Shown: positions 33,210-43,288, numbered from the stretch's first letter. The stretch: 64,000 nucleotides of DNA from Afifellaceae bacterium (GCA_028281235.1 JANQKG010000030.1:84117-148116); one strand, 5' to 3'. Program-made: numbers and translations. The notes: generated by a model from the sequence alone, not told the origin.

Positions 33210-33608
33210 CTACCGACGGCGTTCGAGCGGGAACAGCCAGCCGAAGATGACGCTGACGAAGGAAATCCCCAGCACCAACCACCCAAGATGAAAGATGTAC
33301 CACGGGTGCAAAAGCCCGAGCGGACTGTTGAAGAGCGCGTAGAGCGCGAACATCGGCGTGTACATGAAGAGCGCGTGCGGCAGATTAAGCAGATACGCCG
33401 CCAAGCCGCTACCCGCGAACCCGCGACACTCGATGAACCCCACCAAGGCGTCCCGCCAGTAACAGCCGGGCACAGACCGCTCCCTAAAGTCCGGGAATGC
33501 ATCCGGAAACGCAGCGTGCCAGGCCCAGATGCAACCGGCCAGCAGCATGCCCGCAAACGCTGCGCCGCGCACGACCCGCAATATCGAGCCAACGCTGCCC
33601 AGCCCCAT
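33210..33608 (-). CDS. small integral membrane protein of unknown function
   Basis: 132 residues with three strongly hydrophobic helices: AAFAGMLLAGCIWAWHAAF near the N-terminus, LAAYLLNLPHALFMYTPMFA in the middle and WLVLGISFVSVIFGWLF near the end, closing with LERRR. Two cysteines (PGCYWRD and GFIECRG) in the loop between helices one and two could form a periplasmic disulfide. I do not recognise a family. It starts 4 bases after the uvrB stop, so it is probably translated from the uvrB transcript, but nothing links it to repair. Confidence 0.65.
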   Translation of the reverse strand: MGLGSVGSILRVVRGAAFAGMLLAGCIWAWHAAFPDAFPDFRERSVPGCYWRDALVGFIECRGFAGSGLAAYLLNLPHALFMYTPMFALYALFNSPLGLLHPWYIFHLGWLVLGISFVSVIFGWLFPLERRR

Positions 33609-33612
33609 CGGC

Positions 33613-36375
33613 TCACGCCCCGCGTCGCCGCTTGCGGCGTGACCGACCCTTGGCCTTCAGCGGCACTTCCGTGCGCCCGACGGTCATCTCGTCGAGATTG
33701 TTCTTGCGCACGCGATCGGACGTGCCGAGGGGCACCTCGCCGCGGCCGCCCATCTCGCCGAGATGCGGCTTGCGCGCGCGGCTTCCCGCACCGGTCTTCC
33801 GTGCCGGCCCTTCAAAGCCCCCTGCCCGATCCTCGACCTCGCTCTGGCGCGCCAGCGGATCGTCGGAAATCGCCAGCTCCGTCTCGCGCAGGCGCTTGAT
33901 CTCGTCGCGTAGCCGTGCCGCCTCCTCAAACTCCAGATCGCCGGCGGCATCCAGCATGCGCTTCTGCAGGTCGGCCAGATGCGCCTCGAAATTGTGGCCG
34001 ATCGTGGCGCCCTCTTCCGCAAGACCGGTGTCGACGCGCACATGGTCGCGTTCGTAGACGGAATCGAGAATGTCGGCGATGGCGCGCTGCACCGATTCCG
34101 GCGTGATGCCGTGCTCCGCATTGTAGGCAAGCTGCTTGTCGCGCCGGCGCTCAGTCTCCGCCATGGCGCGCTCCATGGAGCCGGTGATGGAATCGGCATA
34201 GAGGATCACACGGCCGTCGACATTGCGCGCGGCACGGCCGATGGTCTGGACGAGCGACGTCTCGGAGCGCAGAAACCCTTCCTTGTCGGCGTCGAGGATC
34301 GCCACCAGCGCGCATTCGGGAATGTCGAGACCCTCGCGTAGCAGGTTGATGCCGACCAGCACGTCGAAGGCGCCGAGGCGCAGATCGCGGATGATCTCGA
34401 TGCGCTCCAGCGTCTCCACGTCGGAATGCATGTAACGAACACGCACGCCATGCTCGTGGAGATATTCGGTGAGGTCCTCCGCCATGCGCTTGGTGAGCGT
34501 GGTGACCAGCGAGCGGTAGCCCTTGGCGGCGACATCGCGCACCTCGCCCAGGAGATCGTCGACCTGGCTGCGCGCCGGGCGCACCTCGACCGGCGGATCG
34601 ATGAGGCCGGTGGGACGGATCACCTGCTCGGCAAACACGCCGCCGGTGCGGTTCAGCTCCCAGCCGCCGGGGGTGGCGGAGACGCACACGGTCTGCGGCC
34701 GCATCAAGTCCCATTCCTCGAAGCGCAGCGGCCGGTTGTCCATGCAGGACGGCAAGCGGAAGCCATATTCGGCGAGCGTCGCCTTGCGGCGGAAGTCGCC
34801 GCGATACATGCCACCGATCTGCGGCACGGTGACGTGGCTCTCATCGACGAAGACGAGGGCGTTGTCGGGAAGATATTCAAACAGAGTTGGCGGCGGCTCA
34901 CCCGGCTTGCGACCGGTCAGATAGCGCGAGTAATTCTCGATGCCGGCGCAAGAGCCGGTCGCCTCGATCATTTCCAGGTCGAATTGCGTGCGCTGCGTCA
35001 GCCGCTGCGCCTCCAAGAGCCGGCCCGCTTTGTCCAGCTCCTCAAGCCGCCATTTCAGCTCCTCGCGGATACTTTTGGTGGCCTGGGCCAGCGTCGGCTT
35101 CGGCGTGACATAGTGCGAGTTGGCGTAGACCTTGACGCTCTTCAGGTCGCCCGTCTTCTGCCCGGTGAGCGGATCGAATTCCTGGATCGCCTCGATCTCG
35201 TCGCCGAAGAAGGAGACGCGCCAGGCGCGGTCCTCCAGATGCGCGGGGAAGAGTTCCAGCGTGTCGCCCTTCAGGCGGAAGGTGCCGCGGGTGAAGTTCA
35301 CGTCGGTGCGGCGATATTGCAGCGCCACCAGATCGGCGACAACCTGGCGGAGATCGATGGCGAGCCCGACCTCCAGCCCAAACGTCATCGCCGTGTATGT
35401 CTCCACCGAGCCGATGCCGTAGATGCACGAGACGGAGGCGACGATCACCACATCGTCGCGCTCCAGCAGCGCCCGCGTCGCGGAATGCCGCATGCGGTCG
35501 ATCTGCTCGTTGATGGAGGATTCCTTCTCGATATAGGTGTCGGTGCGCGGGACGTACGCCTCCGGCTGGTAGTAGTCGTAATAGGAGACGAAATACTCCA
35601 CCGCGTTCTCCGGGAAGAACGACTTGAACTCGCCGTAGAGCTGGGCGGCGAGCGTCTTGTTGGGCGCCAGGATCAGCGCCGGGCGCTGCGTCGCCTCAAT
35701 CACCTGGGCCATGGTGAAGGTCTTGCCGGAGCCGGTGACGCCGAGCAGCACCTGCGTCTGCTCACCGGCCTCGCTGATGCCGGCCACCAGCTCGTCGATG
35801 GCCTGCGGCTGGTCGCCCTTGGGCTCGTAGTCAGAGATGATCTTGAGCGGCACGCCGCCTTCCGATTTCTCCGGCCGCGGCGGACGATGCGGCACCCAGG
35901 TCTTGTCCTTGAATTCCGGGCGGCCTTCCTCAATCAGCCGCGACAGCGCCTGCACGGTCGCGGTGACCGCGGAGGCGGACATGGCTTCGGCGTCCTCCAG
36001 CGTCACGTCGAGGCCGGGCACCGGCATCAGCCCGGCGCCGGCGCGCTCGCGCGCCGTGGCGCGGCCGCCCATGGAGGTGCCGCGTGCGGTCTTCAGCGGC
36101 TTGTCGGCCTCGGCCGGCTCAAGCGGCAGCGAGCGATCCGACAGCGTCGGGTCGCCACGGCCCTTCACCCGTCGCTTCGGCTTGGCGGGCTTGGCCTCGG
36201 GGCGCTTTGGTTGACGCTCCGCATCGCGCGCAATGTCCTCAGCCCATGCGGAGACGGGCCCCGACAACGCGCTGTCGACCGGCGTGCCCTCAAGGCTCGG
36301 CTGTGGGGCCTCGCCAAAACCGGGAGTAGCGTCGTCGGCTTTCTTGCGGCGGGGCTTTGATGCGCGGGCGGTCAT
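33613..36375 (-). CDS. uvrB: excinuclease ABC subunit B with long N- and C-terminal extensions
   Basis: 920 residues against about 670 in E. coli. The UvrB core begins near residue 182 ([17 protein letters not shown]), with Walker [14 protein letters not shown], the damage-probing beta-hairpin [31 protein letters not shown] and a C-terminal UVR domain ([17 protein letters not shown]) that binds UvrC. The first 175 residues are a charged, Pro/Lys/Arg-rich extension. After the UVR domain come about 90 residues with two copies of a short motif (HLGEM..RGEVPL and NLDEM..RTEVPL) and a basic end. Such extensions are known in rhizobial UvrB, role unclear. ATG at 36375. uvrC is also in the window. 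Confidence 0.96.
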   Translation of the reverse strand: MTARASKPRRKKADDATPGFGEAPQPSLEGTPVDSALSGPVSAWAEDIARDAERQPKRPEAKPAKPKRRVKGRGDPTLSDRSLPLEPAEADKPLKTARGTSMGGRATARERAGAGLMPVPGLDVTLEDAEAMSASAVTATVQALSRLIEEGRPEFKDKTWVPHRPPRPEKSEGGVPLKIISDYEPKGDQPQAIDELVAGISEAGEQTQVLLGVTGSGKTFTMAQVIEATQRPALILAPNKTLAAQLYGEFKSFFPENAVEYFVSYYDYYQPEAYVPRTDTYIEKESSINEQIDRMRHSATRALLERDDVVIVASVSCIYGIGSVETYTAMTFGLEVGLAIDLRQVVADLVALQYRRTDVNFTRGTFRLKGDTLELFPAHLEDRAWRVSFFGDEIEAIQEFDPLTGQKTGDLKSVKVYANSHYVTPKPTLAQATKSIREELKWRLEELDKAGRLLEAQRLTQRTQFDLEMIEATGSCAGIENYSRYLTGRKPGEPPPTLFEYLPDNALVFVDESHVTVPQIGGMYRGDFRRKATLAEYGFRLPSCMDNRPLRFEEWDLMRPQTVCVSATPGGWELNRTGGVFAEQVIRPTGLIDPPVEVRPARSQVDDLLGEVRDVAAKGYRSLVTTLTKRMAEDLTEYLHEHGVRVRYMHSDVETLERIEIIRDLRLGAFDVLVGINLLREGLDIPECALVAILDADKEGFLRSETSLVQTIGRAARNVDGRVILYADSITGSMERAMAETERRRDKQLAYNAEHGITPESVQRAIADILDSVYERDHVRVDTGLAEEGATIGHNFEAHLADLQKRMLDAAGDLEFEEAARLRDEIKRLRETELAISDDPLARQSEVEDRAGGFEGPARKTGAGSRARKPHLGEMGGRGEVPLGTSDRVRKNNLDEMTVGRTEVPLKAKGRSRRKRRRGA

Positions 36376-36571
36376 GGGCCGCAATATGGAGAGAGTCCCC
36401 TCCGGTGGGAAGGCCGCCAAGCCGGAGTGCCCACATCCTGCTGACAACAAGCAATGGGGGATCGCGCCGCAGGGTCAAAACGTCCGATTGAGCGCGGAAT
36501 ACGCCGGAAACCGGCACAATTCGCTATCTAGAGTTTACGTATCTCTTACGGAATCGCTGCAGCATAAACGG

Positions 36572-38968
36572 GTGAGCAGCCCCGAATCGCCAATAACCCC
36601 GGCTCCGCCACGACCCGGGGCACGGGATCGCGCGACGGCATTCCTCGTGTCCGCCGGGATGGCGTGTGGCGGCCTGGTGCTTGCGCTCACCGCGATCCAT
36701 CTGTCGATTCCGGCAGATCATGCGATGTCGGTCGCGTTCCACAACCAAGCCACGCTGGAGTGGCTTCTGGCTGTAAGCTCGGCAACGGCGGCCGGCTTCG
36801 CCTTCCTGGCCTTCGACCGCCAACGCGCGCTCACGGCCGCCCGCCATGCGGAGAGCAGCTTTCGCGATCTCTACAACGGCATCAGCGAAGGCGTGTTCCG
36901 CTCCACGCTCGACGGCCGGATGATCAGCGCCAACCCCGCGTTGGTGCGGCTCAACGGCTATGACAGCGAAGAGGAGCTGATCCGCGGCTGCGAAGACATT
37001 GCGACCGAATGGTACGTCGACCCCAACCGGCGCGACGAGATCCATCGGATGCTTCTTGAGCGCGGACAGGTCACCAATGTCGTTTCGGAGGTCTACCGCC
37101 ACAAGACGCGCGAGCGCATCTGGGTGGAGGAAAGCACGCGGCTGGTGCGTGACGAGCGGACCGGTGCGCCGCTCCACTATGAAGGCAATGTCAGCGAAGT
37201 CACCGAGACCATGCGGCGGCTGGAGCTACAGGACCATTATAACAAGATCACCTCGATCATGTCCGGTGGTCTCTATCAATACCGCATCGGTCCGGACGGC
37301 AGCCGCTCCCTGCCCTATGCCAGCGTCGGTCTCTATCGCATCTACGGCTTGCAGCCTGAGGACGTCACGAAAGACATCGACGCCATCCGCGACCTGGTTC
37401 ACCCCGATGACCTTCACCGCATGTTGGCGGCCATCGCGCATTCGCGCGCGACGCTTAATCCCTACCAGTGCGAGTACCGAATCCGCCTGCCGGACGGGAC
37501 AGAGAAATGGGTGTTCGCCCACTCGGTACCGGAGCGTGAGGCGGACGGCTCGACGCTGTGGCACGGCTATATCGTCGATGTCTCAGAGCGGAAGCGATCG
37601 GAGGCGCGTATCTATGAACTCGCCTACTTCGATCCGCTAACCGGCCTGCCGAACCGCACGTCGCTGCAGGAGCGTCTGGAGAGCATGCTGACTCCGGGCA
37701 GCAAACGCCACAGTCGCGGCGCGCTGCTTTATGTCGACCTCGACCATTTCAAGGAGCTCAACGACGCCAAGGGGCATCATGTCGGCGACCTGCTGCTGTG
37801 CGAGATCGCGGAGCGCCTGAGCACCTGCGTGTGCTCCGACGATATGGTCGCGCGGATCGGCGGCGACGAGTTCGTCGTGCTTCTCGACGGCTGCAAGGAA
37901 AGCCCGCCAGATTTGAAGACGCGCGTTGAACATGTCGGCAAGCAGATTCTCGCTGCCGTCGATCAGCCTGTCCGCATTGACGCCGACACGTTCCAGACGA
38001 CAGCCAGCATCGGTGCGGTGCTGTTCGCCGGCGGCGTTCACGATGCCGAAGAGGTGCTGAAGCAGGCGGATCTCGCCATGTACGCGGCCAAAGGCGCGGG
38101 GCGCGGCATGATGCGCTTCTTTGAGGAGGCCATGCAGGTGGAAGCGGCGGACCGCCTCGCTCTTATGTCCGACTTGCGACAGGCCCTGCAGCAAGACCAG
38201 CTCGCGCTTCATTACCAGCCGATGGTGGATCGGTCCGGCCGCTGCATCGGCGCGGAGGGGCTCTTGCGATGGCACCATCCGACACGCGGCCTTGTCGCGG
38301 CGGGCGACTTCATCCCGCTGGCGGAACGCAGCGGCCTCATGCATGCGATCGATGCGTGGGTGCTGAAGACGGCGTGCGCCACGCTGTCGCGATGGGCCAG
38401 ACATCCCCAAACGCGCGGCCTGCGGCTTGCCATCAATGTCAGCCCGGGCGAAGTGCATCGGCTGGACTTTGTCGATTTCGTCCAGGCGATTCTGGCGGAA
38501 TCGGGCGCGCCGGCCGAACGGCTTGTTCTGGAGCTGACCGAGCACGTCATGTCCGACGATGTCGACACGGTCGCGGCGGTCATGACCAAGCTGCAGGACC
38601 TGGGGCTCACCTTCGCGCTCGACGATTTCGGCACGGGTTACTCGTCGCTGTCGCGGCTGAAGCAGCTGCCGATCGACATGCTGAAGATCGACCGGTCCTT
38701 TGTTCACAACATCGAGGCGGACCAGAGCGGCCGAGAGATCGTGCAAACCATTTTGAGCATCGCCGGCAGCCTGCGGATTCCCGTGGTCGCGGAGGGTGTC
38801 GAGACGGAGCTTCAGGCGATCCTTTTGAAGCGCCTCGGCTGCGATACGTTCCAGGGCTATCTGTTCGGGCGGCCGGCGCCGCTCGATACGTTCATGGCCG
38901 AACTGGAAGGCGAGTTCGCCGCCTCGGTGGAACATGACCGCCCTGAAGCCGCAATTCAGGCTATGTGA
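36572..38968 (+). CDS. membrane PAS-PAS-GGDEF-EAL cyclic-di-GMP protein
   Basis: About 798 residues. Two hydrophobic segments near residues 22-45 and 62-85, two PAS-type sensor regions (FRDLYNGISEGVFRSTLDGR; then LYQYRIGPDGSRSL with VHPDDLHRM), a GGDEF domain (motif GGDEF at 430-434) and an EAL domain with EGL in place of EAL (Glu at 562), DDFGTGYSSLSRLK and KIDRSFV. The diguanylate cyclase site looks intact; EAL domains with EGL can remain active phosphodiesterases. The start is uncertain: I use GTG at 36572, which leaves a sensible promoter region divergent from uvrB; the frame is open to 36233, inside uvrB. Confidence 0.88.
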   Translation: MSSPESPITPAPPRPGARDRATAFLVSAGMACGGLVLALTAIHLSIPADHAMSVAFHNQATLEWLLAVSSATAAGFAFLAFDRQRALTAARHAESSFRDLYNGISEGVFRSTLDGRMISANPALVRLNGYDSEEELIRGCEDIATEWYVDPNRRDEIHRMLLERGQVTNVVSEVYRHKTRERIWVEESTRLVRDERTGAPLHYEGNVSEVTETMRRLELQDHYNKITSIMSGGLYQYRIGPDGSRSLPYASVGLYRIYGLQPEDVTKDIDAIRDLVHPDDLHRMLAAIAHSRATLNPYQCEYRIRLPDGTEKWVFAHSVPEREADGSTLWHGYIVDVSERKRSEARIYELAYFDPLTGLPNRTSLQERLESMLTPGSKRHSRGALLYVDLDHFKELNDAKGHHVGDLLLCEIAERLSTCVCSDDMVARIGGDEFVVLLDGCKESPPDLKTRVEHVGKQILAAVDQPVRIDADTFQTTASIGAVLFAGGVHDAEEVLKQADLAMYAAKGAGRGMMRFFEEAMQVEAADRLALMSDLRQALQQDQLALHYQPMVDRSGRCIGAEGLLRWHHPTRGLVAAGDFIPLAERSGLMHAIDAWVLKTACATLSRWARHPQTRGLRLAINVSPGEVHRLDFVDFVQAILAESGAPAERLVLELTEHVMSDDVDTVAAVMTKLQDLGLTFALDDFGTGYSSLSRLKQLPIDMLKIDRSFVHNIEADQSGREIVQTILSIAGSLRIPVVAEGVETELQAILLKRLGCDTFQGYLFGRPAPLDTFMAELEGEFAASVEHDRPEAAIQAM

Positions 38969-39085
38969 GCGGCTGGGGCACGCCCTCACGCGAGCGTGAC
39001 GCGCGAGCGACATCGTCTCGTCGTATGGTGGCGTTGGGGGGAAGCGCGCAGGCCGGCTGCGCCCAATCCGTCACGAGGCTCGCTG

Positions 39086-39604
39086 ATGAAATACGTTCTC
39101 TCTTTGGCACTCGCCGCTTCCTTTATCGGCGCCCCAGTCACGCCGACCCTGGCCGTGGATGACGGCTCGACAACCGGGCCCTCCTGCCCGCCCGGGCAGG
39201 TCTATGACCGCCGCACCATGCGATGCGTGGACCAGAACTCGGGCGTCGCCGACGACGATTCGCTGGCCGCCTACGCGGCCGCACTTTCGCGTGCGGAACG
39301 CTACGAGGAAGCGCTCGTGGTGCTTGACCAGATGCGCGATCCCCTGACGCCGCAGGCGCTCAATTACCGGGGCTATGCGACGCGCCAATTGGGGCGGATC
39401 GAAGAAGGCATCGGCTATTATCTGCGCTCCGTCGCGCTCGACCCGGACTACACGCTGGTGCGGGAATATCTGGGCGAGGCCTATCTGGTTCAGGGCAGGA
39501 TCGACCTCGCCGAAAATCAGCTCGCGGAGATCGAGAAGCGCTGCGGGACGACCTGCGAGGCCTATGTCGACCTGGCCGAGGCGATCGCCGCCGCTCAAAG
39601 CTGA
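39086..39604 (+). CDS. exported TPR-repeat protein
   Basis: 172 residues. Signal peptide MKYVLSLALAASFIGAPVTP, cleavage after TLA. The mature protein opens with a short Cys pair region (SCPPGQVYDRRTMRCVD), then two to three tetratricopeptide-like helical hairpins (YAAALSRAERYEEALVVL, LNYRGYATRQLGRIEEGIGY and LGEAYLVQGRIDLAENQLAE) and a second Cys pair (KRCGTTCEAYVDL). TPRs mediate protein contacts, so a periplasmic scaffold or adaptor is likely; the partner is unknown. ATG at 39086 is chosen because it restores the signal peptide. It stands alone between the GGDEF-EAL gene and the ELM1-type gene. Confidence 0.8.
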   Translation: MKYVLSLALAASFIGAPVTPTLAVDDGSTTGPSCPPGQVYDRRTMRCVDQNSGVADDDSLAAYAAALSRAERYEEALVVLDQMRDPLTPQALNYRGYATRQLGRIEEGIGYYLRSVALDPDYTLVREYLGEAYLVQGRIDLAENQLAEIEKRCGTTCEAYVDLAEAIAAAQS

Positions 39605-39677
39605 GGCCGCCAGCAGCTTCCGCTGACGGTTCGTCGCCGACGAGAAAGGCCGTGAAACACGCGATGAGCCGGTAAGG

Positions 39678-39698
39678 CGGACGGCCTTCCGCCGTCCG
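39678..39698 (+). terminator. weak hairpin after the TPR gene
   Basis: Arms CGGACGG (39678-39684) and CCGTCCG (39692-39698) with a 7-base loop, followed by TTGCCGTTGCTT rather than a clean T-run. A possible imperfect terminator between the TPR gene and the ELM1-type gene. Confidence 0.4.
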
Positions 39699-39776
39699 TT
39701 GCCGTTGCTTCGACTTTCGCCCAGCCGCGGCGCATGCTAGCGGCGCGCTGTTGTATAACTTGGCGATAGCGGGGCG

Positions 39777-40763
39777 ATGACCACCGAGGACGTTTGCTGG
39801 GCTCTCACGACCGGCGAGGCCGGGATGCGCAGCCAGGTGCTCGGCCTGGCGGAGGCGGTGGGTCTTCCCGTCGTTGAAAAACGTATCGTGGTCCGCGCGC
39901 CATGGAGCAGGCTCCCCGGCGGGCTCTTGCCGATGCCGCTCACAGCGCTTGATCCGGCGGGCGACGCGCTGACGCCGCCTTGGCCACGGCTCCTCATCAC
40001 CTGCGGTCGCCGCTCAGTCGGCCCAGCGCTGGCTGTCAAGCGGGCGTCCAAGGGGCGCACGCTGGCCGTCTATGTGCAGAACCCGAAATGGGCCCGCCGC
40101 CAGTTCGACCTGGTGGTCGCCATGACGCACGATGACGCCGCCGCCGGCGACAACGTCATGGCGATCGATCTCGCTCTCCACCACATCACGGCGGAGCGCC
40201 TGGAGGTGGCGCGCGGCGAATGGCGAGAGCGTCTGACGCCGGACGATACGCCTCTTATCGGCGTCCTGATCGGCGGCGACAACAGGCACTACAGCCTGAC
40301 GGGGCGGGTGACGGAGCGGCTGATCCGTGTCTTGCGGACCGCCCACAAGACACATGGAATGCGCGTTTATGTAACACCGTCACGGCGCACCGACGATATC
40401 GCAAAGCGCAGAATTGCGGAGGCGCTCGGCGACGATGCGACCGGGACGATATGGGACGAGACGGGGCCGAACCCCTATGTCGGCATGCTGGCGCTGGCGG
40501 ACCGGCTGATCGTCACGGGGGAGTCGATCTCCATGATCTCCGAGGCGCTCGCCTCCGGGCGACCGGTCCATGTGTTGCCATTGGAGGGCTTTGGCCGCCG
40601 ACACGACCGGTTCGTCAATGGGCTCGTGGAGCGCGGTCTGGTTTCGCGCATCGAGGCAGACGATCTCGACTGGCACTTTGCGGGGACGGAGCCGATCATG
40701 GCGGTGGCGGAGCCGAGTGCGCGCATCCGCGCCATGCTGAAACGCAGCGCCGCTCAGGCGTGA
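39777..40763 (+). CDS. ELM1/DUF1022-type (mitochondrial fission ELM1 family) protein
   Basis: 328 residues. The family features are WALTTGEAGMRSQVLGLAEA at the N-terminus, the PWPRLLITCGRRSVGPALAV segment, YVQNPKWARRQFDLVVAMTHD, a Rossmann-like PLIGVLIGGDNRHYSL, TPSRRTD, and the C-terminal LADRLIVTGESISMISEALASGRP. In plants ELM1 recruits dynamin to mitochondria, but bacteria lack that machinery; the bacterial fold looks like a GT-B glycosyltransferase, so sugar transfer is a reasonable guess, not shown. Its 3' end overlaps the downstream 2OG oxygenase gene tail-to-tail by 10 bases. Confidence 0.87.
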   Translation: MTTEDVCWALTTGEAGMRSQVLGLAEAVGLPVVEKRIVVRAPWSRLPGGLLPMPLTALDPAGDALTPPWPRLLITCGRRSVGPALAVKRASKGRTLAVYVQNPKWARRQFDLVVAMTHDDAAAGDNVMAIDLALHHITAERLEVARGEWRERLTPDDTPLIGVLIGGDNRHYSLTGRVTERLIRVLRTAHKTHGMRVYVTPSRRTDDIAKRRIAEALGDDATGTIWDETGPNPYVGMLALADRLIVTGESISMISEALASGRPVHVLPLEGFGRRHDRFVNGLVERGLVSRIEADDLDWHFAGTEPIMAVAEPSARIRAMLKRSAAQA

Positions 40764-41425
40764 AGGCGGACCGGGCTCTCCGGGAAGGCGAGCTGCTCGC
40801 GCGCGCGCCAATCCGGCGTCACGTAATTGACGATGATGGAGCGGCGCACCCCGTGGATGGGGCGCGGCTCAAAGCCGTGCCAGGTGTTTGAGGCCGGCAC
40901 GAAAACCATCGCGCTGTTGGGCTCAAACGGCGAGCGGCCGACGCGCGTGTCTTTGTCGGCGTAGATGTCGGTGCCGAGATCGGCGTGGCGCGGATCGTCG
41001 GACATATAGACCAGCATGGTGAACATCTTCACACCGATATCGGTGTGCGGCTCCAACCAGAATCCGTCCGTGTCCTGCGCGTATTCGATGCGCACGAATG
41101 TGTTGTCGAGGGGCGCTGAGAAGACGTCCGCCAAAAGCCGCACGGTCTCCTCCTGTTGGAAGGCCTCGACCGTTGCCGCCGCGCTTTGGAACGTCTGCAG
41201 ATTGTCACCGGCGAAGTAGACGCGATCGGCGTTGTGCACCTCTCGTGTCCCGGAGACCCCGCCAAGGTCGGCGACCGGGAAGGCCATGTCCTTCAGCTCC
41301 GCGTGCACGGCGGCCGGAAAGACGTCGCGCAAGTGCCAGTGCGTGTAGGGCGTGGCGAACGCGTCGGCCGCCTCAACGGACTCCCACAGGCTTTTTTTGA
41401 TCTCGTCGGTCAGTGTCGCCATCAT
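40754..41425 (-). CDS. 2OG-Fe(II) oxygenase family protein (1)
   Basis: 223 residues with a double-stranded beta-helix dioxygenase domain. Iron ligands are HTD in FWLEPHTDIGVKMFTMLVY and a distal His in NTWHGFEPRPIHGVRRSI, which also gives the 2-oxoglutarate-binding Arg. The family hydroxylates proteins, nucleic acids or small molecules; the substrate is unknown. The start is ATG 41425 (a second ATG follows directly); the frame upstream to 41461 is possible but has no ribosome binding site. It is divergent from a second, distantly related oxygenase gene and convergent with the ELM1-type gene. Confidence 0.82.
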   Translation of the reverse strand: MMATLTDEIKKSLWESVEAADAFATPYTHWHLRDVFPAAVHAELKDMAFPVADLGGVSGTREVHNADRVYFAGDNLQTFQSAAATVEAFQQEETVRLLADVFSAPLDNTFVRIEYAQDTDGFWLEPHTDIGVKMFTMLVYMSDDPRHADLGTDIYADKDTRVGRSPFEPNSAMVFVPASNTWHGFEPRPIHGVRRSIIVNYVTPDWRAREQLAFPESPVRLHA

Positions 41426-41627
41426 ATCGTCCACGCGGTGCGCGGCCCGGAATTGCAACATTTATGGGTGGATTTGCCCCGCTAATGACGATGTAAGAGG
41501 ATCGTCGGACGATTGTCCAGGGCGGCGGCGACGGCGGCGCCGTCCTTGAAGCGGGCCTTTCCATCCACTATCTCGGCGTTGGCCACCCCTCATCTTTGGC
41601 GCAACTCCGAGCAATTCCGGACGACCC

Positions 41628-42260
41628 ATGCGCTATCTCGACATCGACGCGCTGCGCACGACGCCGCTCAAGACCGATCCCTACGACTATGTCGTGGTGC
41701 CGGATTTCCTGCGCCCGGAGCGGTTCCGCGACGTGGTCGCCGACTATCCGGCTGTGCCCGGCCCCGGCGTGCACACGCTGCCGGAAGTCGAGGTCGCCGG
41801 CCGCTTCAAGGCGCTGGTCGACGAGATGAACGGATTGGCGTTCCGCAGCGCAGTGGAGGAGAAGTTCGGCATCGACCTTTTGTCGCGCCCGACGCTGTTC
41901 ACAATCAGCGGAGCCAGCCGCCTGACTGACGGTCGGATCCATGCCGATCCGGCGACGCGGCTCATCACCGTGCTCCTCTACATGAACGAAAAGTGGGACA
42001 AGGACGGCGGCCGGCTCCGGATCCTGCGCAGCGGCACGGACATCAACGATTACGTTGAGGAGGTGCCCCCGCATGGCGGGACGCTGCTTGCCTTCCGCCC
42101 GTCGGTTCGCTCCTGGCGCGGCCATGAGCCGTTTGAAGGGCAGCGGCGCGTCATCCACATGAGTTGGGTCACGGAAAAGTCGGTTGTGGCACGCGTGCAG
42201 GGGCGGCATCGCATTTCCACCACGCTCAAGAAGCTCAACCCATTTCGCAAGGCGAGCTAG
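41628..42260 (+). CDS. 2OG-Fe(II) oxygenase family protein (2)
   Basis: 210 residues. The iron site is HAD in GRIHADPATRLITVLLYMNE with a distal His in RSWRGHEPFEGQRRVIHM, whose Arg residues can bind 2-oxoglutarate. The N-terminal DYVVVPDFLRPERFRDVV and the long C-terminal basic tail (TTLKKLNPFRKAS) are different from oxygenase 1, so the two are not recent duplicates. It starts at ATG 41628 and ends 4 bases before trxB, so it is probably co-transcribed with trxB. The substrate is unknown; related proteins act on sugars, lipids or proteins. Confidence 0.82.
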   Translation: MRYLDIDALRTTPLKTDPYDYVVVPDFLRPERFRDVVADYPAVPGPGVHTLPEVEVAGRFKALVDEMNGLAFRSAVEEKFGIDLLSRPTLFTISGASRLTDGRIHADPATRLITVLLYMNEKWDKDGGRLRILRSGTDINDYVEEVPPHGGTLLAFRPSVRSWRGHEPFEGQRRVIHMSWVTEKSVVARVQGRHRISTTLKKLNPFRKAS

Positions 42261-42264
42261 CGTC

Positions 42265-43236
42265 ATGGCCCATCACCACGCACGGCTCCTGATCCTCGGC
42301 TCAGGCCCGGCCGGCTACACGGCCGCGATCTACGCGGCGCGCGCCATGCTGGAGCCGGTCGTCATCGACGGCCTGCAGCCCGGCGGCCAGATGACCATCA
42401 CCACCGATGTGGAGAATTATCCGGGCTTCGCCGACGTCATCCAGGGCCCGTGGCTGATGGAGCAGATGCGGCTGCAGGCGGAGCATGTCGGCACGCGCTT
42501 CGTCGCCGACACGGTCGTGGAGGCCGACCTGCAGAACCGCCCGTTCCGGCTGAAACTCGATAGCGGCGACGAATGGACCGCGGACGCGCTGGTCATCGCC
42601 ACGGGCGCGCAGGCGCGCTGGCTCGGCCTGCCGTCGGAAGACACGTTCAAGGGTTTCGGCGTCTCCGCCTGCGCCACCTGCGACGGCTTCTTCTTCAAAG
42701 GCAAGGACGTGATCGTCGTCGGCGGCGGCAACACGGCCGTGGAAGAGGCGCTCTATCTCTCGCATCTCGCTGCCAAGGTGACGGTCGTCCATCGGCGTGA
42801 CGAATTGCGCGCAGAACGCATCCTGCAAGAGCGGCTTCTGGCGCGCGAGAACGTGACGATGCTGTGGGATCACGTGCTCGACGAAGTGCTCGGCGAAAGC
42901 GGCTTTCCGCCGCGCGTCACCGGGGCGCGTATCAAAAACGTAAAAACTGAGGCAAAGACCGATATCGCCGTTGACGGCATCTTCATCGCGATCGGTCATA
43001 AGCCGGCGTCGGAGTTGTTCGTCGGGCAGCTCGACATGAAGCCGAGCGGCTATGTGCTGACGGTGCCGGACTCCACCGCGACCAACATAGAAGGCGTGTT
43101 CGCGGCCGGCGATGTGGCCGACGATGTCTACCGGCAGGCGGTAACGGCCGCCGGGCTTGGCTGCATGGCGGCGCTGGAGGCAGAAAAATACTTGTCTGGG
43201 GCGGAACTCACTCTCAAGGCCGAAGCCGCGGAGTAG
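42265..43236 (+). CDS. trxB: thioredoxin-disulfide reductase
   Basis: 323 residues, usual length. FAD-binding LLILGSGPAGYTAAIYAARA (8-27) and DGLQPGGQM, the redox-active disulfide in ACATCDGFFF (about 136-145), the NADPH-binding VVGGGNTAVEEALYLSHLA, and the C-terminal GVFAAGDVADDVYRQAVTAA. It reduces thioredoxin with NADPH in the cytosol. ATG at 42265 gives the conserved N-terminus, after an unrelated upstream frame. It sits 4 bases after oxygenase gene 2 and 52 bases before the LsrB-type regulator, an order also seen in Sinorhizobium (trxB-lsrB). Confidence 0.97.
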   Translation: MAHHHARLLILGSGPAGYTAAIYAARAMLEPVVIDGLQPGGQMTITTDVENYPGFADVIQGPWLMEQMRLQAEHVGTRFVADTVVEADLQNRPFRLKLDSGDEWTADALVIATGAQARWLGLPSEDTFKGFGVSACATCDGFFFKGKDVIVVGGGNTAVEEALYLSHLAAKVTVVHRRDELRAERILQERLLARENVTMLWDHVLDEVLGESGFPPRVTGARIKNVKTEAKTDIAVDGIFIAIGHKPASELFVGQLDMKPSGYVLTVPDSTATNIEGVFAAGDVADDVYRQAVTAAGLGCMAALEAEKYLSGAELTLKAEAAE

Positions 43237-43288
43237 ACCGTTGAACTATCAATTTCCTGGACCGCCGGTGCCGGTCCAAAGGGGGAGC

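Noticed and set aside
34426..36360. 644-codon plus-strand frame
   Set aside because: Antisense to uvrB, composition typical of shadow frames, no recognisable motifs.
36233..36571. Longer N-terminus of the GGDEF-EAL protein
   Set aside because: It would begin inside uvrB and cover both divergent promoters; the residues are not membrane or sensor-like.
37637..39013. 458-codon minus-strand frame
   Set aside because: Antisense to the GGDEF-EAL gene, no motif found.
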